Assembly (NCBI GenBank): GCA_964443225.1
Contig: CAYUCC010000017.1
Span: 14,988-78,987, forward strand
Origin: SSC4 sp964443225
GTDB taxonomy: Bacteria; Chloroflexota; Anaerolineae; SSC4; Amarolineaceae
Length of the DNA: 64,000 nucleotides
Direction: 5' to 3'
Below the pieces are notes generated by a model, which made no database searches, had not been told where the DNA came from, and worked only from the letters and a program-made list of their open reading frames with translations. This document shows, piece after piece, positions 1 to 6,112 of the stretch. A program made the translations under genes and the position numbers. How positions within the stretch are numbered: position 1 is the first letter of the stretch; each line of letters begins with the position of its first letter.

Positions 1-21
1 GGTTCATAACCGTTTGATACT

Positions 22-1059
22 ATGGCCCTGACAAGACGTCTTCCATCGGTTTCGGTCCTGGTGCCGGCCCACAACGAGGCCGACAATGTGCCCCTGCTCA
101 TCGACAAAGTGGGCCGGGCCTTTGCCGCGTTGGGCATCCAGGACCGCGCCGAGCTGGTCCTGGTCGACGATGGCTCCAGCGACGGCACGGCGGACGTTGC
201 CGCAGCGCAGGCCATCATCTACCCGTTCCTGCGCGTCGTGCGCCACCGCCGCAACCTGGGATTGACCGCCGCCCTGCGCACGGGGTTCCGCACCGTGACC
301 GGGGACGTGATCGTTTTCCTGCCCGCCGACCTGGAGTCGGACCCCGAAGAAGACATCCCCAAACTGCTGGGTAAACTGGACGAGGGGTACGACGTGGTGG
401 CCGGCTGGCGCCAGGGCCGGCACGATGGCAAAGTGTTGGCGTCGCGCGTCTACAATACGGTCTCGCGGCGCCTCTTTCACGTCGACGCCCACGACATGAA
501 CTGGATCAAGGCCTTTCGGCGGGACGTTCTGCTGACCATGCCGCCGCTGCGCTCGGACTGGCACCGTTTTCTGCTCATGATCGCCGCCGAGCAGGGGTAC
601 AAGATCGGCGAGGTGCCGACGAACTACTATCCGCGGCGCGCCGGTCGCTCGAAGTACGGTATCGGGCGTATCCCGGTCAGTTTCCTCGACGTCCTGGTGG
701 TCAAGTTCCTGCTGACCTTCAGCCAGGCCCCGATGCGCTTCTTCGGCGGCCTGGGCCTGATCTTCCTGGGGATTAGCGGTATCACGTTTCTGTACCTGCT
801 GCTGCTCTACCTGCTGACCCAGACCCAGCAGCGGCCCATCTTCTTCGCCGCCGGCGGCCTGGGCCTGGCCGGCCTGCTGCTGATTCTGGTCGGGTTTGTG
901 GCCGAGTTGATCGTCAGCCAGGGCGACCGCCTGGCCGAGCTCGAGTGGCGCGTGGGTGCGCTGATGAGCGAATCGGGTTACCGCGTGCCCGACGTGCGGG
1001 TTCCAGAGGTTCCGCGCCCACCCGCCGCGCCGGTCAGCCCTGACGAGTCTGCCACGTGA
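22..1059 (+). CDS. Family 2 glycosyltransferase, membrane-anchored
   Basis: A 345-aa GT-A glycosyltransferase of the dolichyl-phosphate-mannose synthase / undecaprenyl-phosphate sugar transferase type, likely moving a sugar from a nucleotide donor to a lipid carrier at the inner face of the membrane. The N-terminus shows the nucleotide-binding start VSVLVPAHNEADN, then LVDDGSSDGT near residue 50 and the acid motif LPADLESDPEED near residue 100. Two hydrophobic segments (about residues 240-300) anchor the C-terminus. The stop overlaps the GTG of the next glycosyltransferase as GTGA, so the two are translationally coupled. The acceptor and sugar cannot be read from sequence. Confidence 0.9.
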   Translation: MALTRRLPSVSVLVPAHNEADNVPLLIDKVGRAFAALGIQDRAELVLVDDGSSDGTADVAAAQAIIYPFLRVVRHRRNLGLTAALRTGFRTVTGDVIVFLPADLESDPEEDIPKLLGKLDEGYDVVAGWRQGRHDGKVLASRVYNTVSRRLFHVDAHDMNWIKAFRRDVLLTMPPLRSDWHRFLLMIAAEQGYKIGEVPTNYYPRRAGRSKYGIGRIPVSFLDVLVVKFLLTFSQAPMRFFGGLGLIFLGISGITFLYLLLLYLLTQTQQRPIFFAAGGLGLAGLLLILVGFVAELIVSQGDRLAELEWRVGALMSESGYRVPDVRVPEVPRPPAAPVSPDESAT

Positions 1060-2285
1060 AGATCGGCGTGCTGACGCACAACTACCCGCGTTTCACTGGC
1101 GACTTTAGCGGCACCTTCGTCGAGGCCCTGTGCCGCGAGCTGGTTCGGCAGGGGGTAGCGGTCAGCGTGCTGGCCCCCTACGACCCGGCCTACCGCCGCA
1201 CGCCGGCGGACCTGGGCGGCGTCGAGCTGGTCACCTACCGTTACGCCTGGCCCGATTCGCTGCACCGCCTGGGGTACGCCCGCTCGATGCGCGCCGACCT
1301 GGCGATGAAGGGTGAATCGTACCTCCTGGGTGCGCTGCTCTTCAGCGCCGGCCAGGCTGCGGTTAGCCGCTGGGTGGCGCGGGCGCGGCCCGATATCCTG
1401 CATGCCCACTGGGTGCTGCCCAACGGCCATTTGGCGGCGGGGCCGGCGCGGCACCACGGCATACCGCTGGTGGTCTCGATTCCGGGTTCGGATGCGCTGG
1501 TGGCCGGGCAGAACCCCATCTTCCGGCGCATGGCACGCCGGGCCTTTGCCACCGCCGGGCTGATCACCGCCAACAGCGCCGACCTGCGCGACGTGGCGGT
1601 GCAGGAGCTGGGCGCCGATCCGGCACGCTTCGACATGATCATCTACGGCGTCGATGCCGACGCCATGCGGCCCGATCCGGCACGCGGGGCGGCGCTGCGG
1701 GTCCGCCTGGGCCTGGCGCCGGACGCCATCGTGCTGCTGGGCGTGGGGCGTATGGTGCCCAAGAAGGGGTTCGACTGGCTCATCCGCGCCCTGCCGCTGG
1801 TGGACGATGTGTCGATCGAGCTCGTGCTGGTGGGTGACGGCGACTGCCGCAGCGAGTGGGAGACCCTGGCACGCACCATGGGGGTGGGCGCGCGGGTGCA
1901 CTTCACCGGCAACGTACCCTACGACCGGATCAGCGACTACTACAACCTGGCCGACATCTTCGTCATGCCCTCGGCCAAACGGCCGGCGGACGGGCTCAAC
2001 GTCTGTGTGTTGGACGCCATGGCCTGCGGCAAACCGGTCGTTGGCACCACCGTGGCCGGCAACCCGCTGGTGGTCACCGAAGGCGACAACGGCCTGCTCG
2101 TACCGGAGCGCGACCCGGCGGCCCTGGCAAATGCCATCACTCGTTTGGCCGGCGATCCCACCCTGCGGGCCGACATGGGCGTCCGCAGCCGCCAGCGCAT
2201 CGAGCAGGAATTTGCCTGGCCGCACCTGGCGCGGCGGTATTTGGGGCATTTCGAGCGGCTGGTCGGAGTAGGGAGTACGGAGTAG
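1056..2285 (+). CDS. Family 4 glycosyltransferase (GT-B)
   Basis: A 409-aa GT-B enzyme. The N-terminal half opens with KIGVLTHNYPRFTGDFSGTF, and the donor-binding half contains GVGRMVPKKGFDWLI and the segment ADGLNVCVLDAMACGKPVV. The usual EX7E signature is DX7D here, an acidic substitution that may be tolerated. It starts with GTG, overlapping the stop of the GT2 gene, and probably adds a sugar to the same lipid-linked glycan. The last residues, GVGSTE plus the TAG stop, are encoded by a GGAGTAG heptamer repeat, so the native C-terminus seems to have been replaced or extended by repeat DNA. Confidence 0.88.
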   Translation: MKIGVLTHNYPRFTGDFSGTFVEALCRELVRQGVAVSVLAPYDPAYRRTPADLGGVELVTYRYAWPDSLHRLGYARSMRADLAMKGESYLLGALLFSAGQAAVSRWVARARPDILHAHWVLPNGHLAAGPARHHGIPLVVSIPGSDALVAGQNPIFRRMARRAFATAGLITANSADLRDVAVQELGADPARFDMIIYGVDADAMRPDPARGAALRVRLGLAPDAIVLLGVGRMVPKKGFDWLIRALPLVDDVSIELVLVGDGDCRSEWETLARTMGVGARVHFTGNVPYDRISDYYNLADIFVMPSAKRPADGLNVCVLDAMACGKPVVGTTVAGNPLVVTEGDNGLLVPERDPAALANAITRLAGDPTLRADMGVRSRQRIEQEFAWPHLARRYLGHFERLVGVGSTE

Positions 2286-2305
2286 GGAGTAGGGAGTAGG
2301 GAATA
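2265..2305 (+). repeat. GGAGTAN heptamer array overlapping a stop codon
   Basis: About six 7-bp units (GGAGTAG or GGAGTAC) begin inside the last codons of the GT4 gene and supply its TAG stop. A further partial unit lies at about 2366-2383. The same family recurs at 5017-5074, 42646-42683, 56201-56274 and 63947-64000. Confidence 0.9.
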
Positions 2306-2652
2306 ATGGTGAGATTGCCAGGACCAGTGAGGGGAAGGGATTAGGAGTGATCGGAGCGGATTGGACGGAGGGAGTACGGAGTGTCAAGGGCGCCGAATTC
2401 ATAGACCGCATTCGCGCCCAATCCAAAATCCAAAATCCAAAATCCAAAATCCAAAATCGATGTTGGCCTGTTCGGCCGGCGCCGCATGGTCAACCGGGTG
2501 GGCCTGACAGTGGATGAAGAGCCAGCGTTTGTCGCAGCGCTGCGGGTTAGAGGGGTGGCCGGCGATTCGTGATTGGCGCCGTCGCGGACGGCTCGCCAGC
2601 CACGGTGCAGTCGTGACGTGCTGTTGGGTTACTGAGTAGGGAGGAGGAGGAG
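2286..2652. other. Repeat-rich intergenic stretch
   Basis: There is no convincing gene in these 367 bases. They hold the end of the GGAGTAN array, a GGATTGGACGG-type segment resembling the inverse of the 36-bp tandem repeat at 4896, and the CCAAAAT heptamer array at 2418-2458. The remainder runs to a purine-rich ribosome-binding site (GGGAGGAGGAGGAG, just before 2653) for the TIR/FGE gene. No clear promoter is seen. Confidence 0.6.
2418..2458 (+). repeat. CCAAAAT heptamer array
   Basis: Five to six consecutive 7-bp CCAAAAT units. A related array in both orientations forms a hairpin at 20700-20770. Confidence 0.9.
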
Positions 2653-4641
2653 ATGGCGGAGCGCCCTGCGGTGATCGCACAGTTGGCCAAAGTGCTGGCC
2701 GGGCTGTACGCCGATCGCGCCAGCACGGAGCGATTGGCGCGGTCGGCGGGGCTGGATATCACGCTGCTGGCGTTCGATGCGCGGGCGCTCAACACCTGGT
2801 CGGCGATCGTGCAGGAGGCGCAGTTTCAGGATCGTTTGGAGACGCTCCTGGGGCTGGTCAGCGGTGAGTACCCCAACTACGGACCCCTCGGAGCGGCTGT
2901 GCAGGCCTACCGTGATCTGGCGGCCGCACCACCTGCGCCGCAATCGACCGCCGCCGGCAGCCCGGCTGTGGTGGTTTCGGGGCAGGTGTTTCTGTCCTAC
3001 AGCCGCGTCGACCGCGAGTACGTGGCGACGCTGGCGGGCGAGCTGGAGCGGCGTGGGTTTACCGTCTGGTACGACGACCGCATCGACCTGGGGCACCGTT
3101 GGTGGCGCACCATCGAGCGGCAGATCGAGGTCTGTGCCGCGATGGTGGTCGTCATGTCGCCGGAAGCCCGTGACTCGGAGTGGGTCGAGCGGGAGATCAT
3201 GCTGGCGCAGCGGGATAAGAAGCCGATCCTGCCGCTGCTGCTGCGCGGCAAAGGGCTGTCGCTGCTGATCAACCAGCAGTACGCCGACGTGCGCGGTGGA
3301 GAGTTGCCGCCTGACGGCTTCTACGCGCGCCTGCGTCGCGCCGTACCGGTGCCTGGGCCGGCCCCTGCCAGCACCTCGGCTGAGATCACATCTGCCGTAC
3401 CGGCTGGCCAGGCACCATTGGACGTGACGGACCCCCTGGTGCTGCCGACCGGTACCGCCGAACTAATCTCGATTGCCGGATTGACCCTCTCCACTGGTCA
3501 GAAGATGGCGCTGGTCAAGGCCCTGCTGCGGTGCGAAGCGATGGCCAACCGCCAGCTGCGCGACACCGTCGTGACGGATTTGCCGGCACCGGTCAAACAG
3601 TCGATCCGGCGCAGCGACCAGGACCGGGCCGATGTCAACGCCATCGTCACGGCGTCGCTCAACTACCCAGATGGTCTGGCCGGGCTGATCGAGGTCGTAC
3701 GCTTTTTCGAGGAAGACTCGTTTGGCATGCGGGCGGTGGATGAGATGCTGGTGGGCATAGGACTGGCCGCCCTCATTCCGGTCAAGACCGCGCCCCCAGC
3801 CATCGAAAAGACGTCAACACCAGCGGCAGCTTCGCCGGCAGAACTGCCATCAGTTACGGTTCCCGCCACCCCGCGCAGCACCCCAGCAGCCGAAGACAAA
3901 CCCGCACCGATTCTGCGTCCACCGACCACGCCCATCGCCTTCGACTGGGTCGAGATCCCGGCTGGCGAATTTCTGATGGGGAGTGATCCACAGAAGGACG
4001 ACAAGGCGTACAATGCCGAAAAACCGCAGCACCGCCTCACGCTGCCCACATTTTGGATCACGCGCGTACCGGTGACGGTGGCGCAGTTTGCGGCGTTCGT
4101 CGATGCCACCGGGCATAAGATGTCGGGAATCATGAAAGTCAAGAACCAAGCCAACCATCCCGTGGTCAACGTGTCCCGGCATGACGCCAAGGCCTTCTGC
4201 CGGTGGGCCGGCGTGCAGCTGCCCAGCGAGGCCGAGTGGGAAAAGGCGGCGCGTGGTACGGATGGCCGCATCTATCCTTGGGGTGATACGTCACCGGACA
4301 AGAACCGCTGCAATTTCGGCATGAACGTCAAAGATACGACCCCGGTCGGGCAGTATCCAGCCGGCGCCAGCCCCTACGGGCTGCTGGACATGAGTGGCAA
4401 CGTGTGGGAGTGGACGCGCAGTCTGTGGGGCAAAGACTCGAACAAGTCCGACTTCGCATATCCATACGACCCCAAGGACGGTCGCGAAGATCTGGGCGCA
4501 CCGGACGACGTGCGTCGTGTGTTGCGTGGCGGGTCGTGGCTCGACTCCGCTGCCAACGTGCGCTGCGCGTACCGCATCCGCGTCGATCCGGGGGACTGGA
4601 ACCTCTATGTCGGCCTCCGGCTCGTGGTCCCCGGCCTCTGA
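2653..4641 (+). CDS. EAD-TIR-EAD-FGE multidomain protein, putative defence effector
   Basis: A 662-aa protein with four parts. Residues 1-86 are an alpha-helical module like effector-associated domain EAD1. Residues about 110-225 are a TIR domain, with VFLSYSRVDREY at 112 and a candidate catalytic Glu181 in SEWVEREI, four residues after Trp177 as in NAD-cleaving TIRs. Residues about 270-375 form a second helical module, EAD-like. Residues about 425-662 are a formylglycine-generating-enzyme/C-type-lectin-like domain, with FDWVEIPAGEFLMGSD, LPSEAEWEKAARG, YPWGD, GNVWEWT and RVLRGGSW. EAD modules and TIR effectors occur in bacterial conflict systems. FGE-fold domains are also common targets of diversity-generating retroelements, and the last 30 codons here look like such a variable region. 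No partner gene is adjacent. The domain calls are by eye. Confidence 0.8.
   Translation: MAERPAVIAQLAKVLAGLYADRASTERLARSAGLDITLLAFDARALNTWSAIVQEAQFQDRLETLLGLVSGEYPNYGPLGAAVQAYRDLAAAPPAPQSTAAGSPAVVVSGQVFLSYSRVDREYVATLAGELERRGFTVWYDDRIDLGHRWWRTIERQIEVCAAMVVVMSPEARDSEWVEREIMLAQRDKKPILPLLLRGKGLSLLINQQYADVRGGELPPDGFYARLRRAVPVPGPAPASTSAEITSAVPAGQAPLDVTDPLVLPTGTAELISIAGLTLSTGQKMALVKALLRCEAMANRQLRDTVVTDLPAPVKQSIRRSDQDRADVNAIVTASLNYPDGLAGLIEVVRFFEEDSFGMRAVDEMLVGIGLAALIPVKTAPPAIEKTSTPAAASPAELPSVTVPATPRSTPAAEDKPAPILRPPTTPIAFDWVEIPAGEFLMGSDPQKDDKAYNAEKPQHRLTLPTFWITRVPVTVAQFAAFVDATGHKMSGIMKVKNQANHPVVNVSRHDAKAFCRWAGVQLPSEAEWEKAARGTDGRIYPWGDTSPDKNRCNFGMNVKDTTPVGQYPAGASPYGLLDMSGNVWEWTRSLWGKDSNKSDFAYPYDPKDGREDLGAPDDVRRVLRGGSWLDSAANVRCAYRIRVDPGDWNLYVGLRLVVPGL
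4540..4641 (+). other. Candidate DGR variable region at the 3' end of the TIR/FGE gene
   Basis: After RGGSW the codons run CTC GAC TCC, and later TAC, ATC, GTC, CTC. At places where retroelement-diversified FGE proteins usually carry Asn (AAC in the template), this gene has NNC codons, the pattern left by adenine-directed mutagenesis. The segment ends YVGLRLVVPGL, like the IGFRLV ends of such targets. Neither template repeat nor reverse transcriptase is in the window, so this remains inference. Confidence 0.35.
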
Positions 4642-4859
4642 ACTCTGTTTTGCTATACGCAAGCCGGGCGAAGGTGTCCTGACCACGCAATCAAATGTGA
4701 ATGGCCGCCGGAGGCGGCCCGGATTTTTTCGCGGGGGGCCGGGTTGGCGTGTCCGTCCGCGAATTGCAGCCACGAATGCGCGAATCCACTGGGCGTTGGA
4801 ATCCCGATTTCGTCCCGGCCTTTGTGCGTGGCGGTTGGAAACCGCGGCTACGCAGACGA

Positions 4860-4877
4860 AGCCCGCCTGCGCGGGCT
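4860..4877. repeat. REP-like palindrome
   Basis: AGCCCGC and GCGGGCT form a 7-bp stem with a 4-base CTGC loop, preceded by GGTTGGAAACCGCGGCTACG. This resembles dispersed extragenic palindromes. Confidence 0.6.
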
Positions 4878-4895
4878 GGGGTTGGGCGCGGCGCC

Positions 4896-5014
4896 AATCC
4901 GTTCCCCGAATCCGTTCCCAATCATCCGTTCAATCCGTTCCCCGAATTCGTTCCCAATCATCCGCTCAATCCGTTCCCCGAATCCGTTGACAGTGATCCG
5001 TTCAATCCGTTCCC
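4896..5014 (+). repeat. 36-bp direct tandem repeat, 3.3 copies
   Basis: Units at 4896-4931, 4932-4967 and 4968-5003 plus a partial unit at 5004-5014. Each begins AATCCGTTCCCCGAAT and contains ATCCGYTC near its end. There are no unique spacers, so this is not a CRISPR array. It leads straight into heptamer repeats. Confidence 0.9.
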
Positions 5015-5016
5015 CC

Positions 5017-5074
5017 CTACTCCGTACTCCCTACTCCGTACTCCCTACTCCGTACTCCCTACTCCGTACTCCCT
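5017..5074 (-). repeat. GGAGTAN heptamer array, reverse orientation
   Basis: About eight 7-bp units, written CTACTCC and GTACTCC on this strand, lie immediately upstream of the flippase-like gene. Confidence 0.9.
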
Positions 5075-5134
5075 CCGTTCAATCCGTTCCCCCTCTTGGC
5101 GTCTGCGTGCCTTCGTGGTAAGATACCCCCTGCT

Positions 5135-6112
5135 ATGAGTGCTGTACCCGCCGAGCGATCGGCAAGTCATTGGAAAAGACGATTCACCACCCTGCGCCCC
5201 TGGCTCAGCGCCGGGGTTTTCGTATTGGCTCTGGCTTTCCTGGCAACCCTCCTCGCCAGCCAGTGGCAGCAGCTGCAGGCCTTCGCCTGGCAGGTCACGC
5301 CGGGGTGGGTGCTGTTGGCACTGGTCATTCTCTGGCTTACGTGGCTGCTCGAGCTGAACCAGTGGCGCTTCATCCTCGGCCGTCTGGGCGGGCCACTGCC
5401 TTGCCGCCGCGCAGCGCAGATCTGGTTCCTGTCGAACATCATCCGCTACATCCCGGGCAACGTCTGGCAGTTCCTGGGCATGGCCGAAATGGCCGCGGCC
5501 AATGGCGTGCCGCGCCTGGTGACCCTGGCCAGCATCGCCATCCACCAGGCGATTTCGACCCTGGCCGGACTGGTGCTCGCCGCGCTCTATTTTGCCAGCA
5601 CCGGCACGGTCACCTGGCTGGACACGCTGCGACCTCTCCTGTGGCTGGCGCCGGTGACCCTGGTTTTCCTCCATCCGCGCATCCTGCAGTGGGCGCTCAA
5701 CTGGGCGCTGGCGCTGGTCAAACGGCCGGCGGTGCAGGTGACGCTGACGCTGCGTGATTTGCTGCGCCTCTTCGGCGCTTACCTGGTGGTGTGGCTCGGT
5801 TTTGGCCTCGGCTTTGCCGCCCTGGTACGTGCCTTCATGCCGCTGCCCGCTGGCGCCGTACCCTGGCTGATTGCTGCTTTCGCCGCCGCCTACGTGCTCG
5901 GTTACCTGAGCATGCTGACCCCCAGCGGCCTGGGGGTGCGCGAGGGGGTGTTGGTGCTGCTGCTGGAACCGCTCCTACCCGCCCCACTGCCGGTCGTCAT
6001 CGCCCTGGCGGCACGCATCTGGATGACGTTGGGTGAGCTGGGGGCCGCCAGCGTGGCGGCGTTGACCCTGCGTCACACGCGCCCATCCCACATGGCGGAG
6101 CCGCCCACGTGA
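5135..6112 (+). CDS. Flippase-like integral membrane protein (UPF0104 / LPG-synthase TM type)
   Basis: A 325-aa polytopic protein with about eight hydrophobic segments. It resembles the membrane part of lysylphosphatidylglycerol synthases and the UPF0104 family, which often sits beside glycosyltransferases. Typical features are LNQWRFILGRLG after the second TM, FLSNIIRYIPGNVWQ near residue 100 and the C-terminal YLSMLTPSGLGVREGVL. The ATG at 5135 was chosen because an upstream in-frame TTG (5096) lies in repeat DNA. The gene ends in a GTGA overlap with the DUF2079 gene. A role in lipid-linked glycan handling is inferred. Confidence 0.8.
   Translation: MSAVPAERSASHWKRRFTTLRPWLSAGVFVLALAFLATLLASQWQQLQAFAWQVTPGWVLLALVILWLTWLLELNQWRFILGRLGGPLPCRRAAQIWFLSNIIRYIPGNVWQFLGMAEMAAANGVPRLVTLASIAIHQAISTLAGLVLAALYFASTGTVTWLDTLRPLLWLAPVTLVFLHPRILQWALNWALALVKRPAVQVTLTLRDLLRLFGAYLVVWLGFGLGFAALVRAFMPLPAGAVPWLIAAFAAAYVLGYLSMLTPSGLGVREGVLVLLLEPLLPAPLPVVIALAARIWMTLGELGAASVAALTLRHTRPSHMAEPPT

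Larger units (their letters stand above)
4642..5134. other. Repeat-filled intergenic stretch
   Basis: No gene is supported in these 493 bases. From left to right they hold about 200 bp without recognised features, a short palindrome at 4860-4877, three and a third copies of a 36-bp tandem repeat (4896-5014), a GGAGTAN-family array in reverse orientation (5017-5074), and another partial 36-bp unit up to about 5092. Confidence 0.7.

Noticed and set aside
978..2447. 489-codon minus-strand open frame opposite the GT4 gene
   Set aside because: Its N-terminal part is translated repeat DNA and the rest mirrors the glycosyltransferase.
2653..4641. Assignment of the TIR gene to Thoeris, CBASS or a short-Argonaute system
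   Set aside because: No SIR2/ThsA-like, cyclase or Argonaute gene is adjacent, and the FGE fusion is not typical of these systems.
4896..5074. Possible CRISPR array
   Set aside because: Repeats are head-to-tail without unique spacers and no cas gene is nearby.
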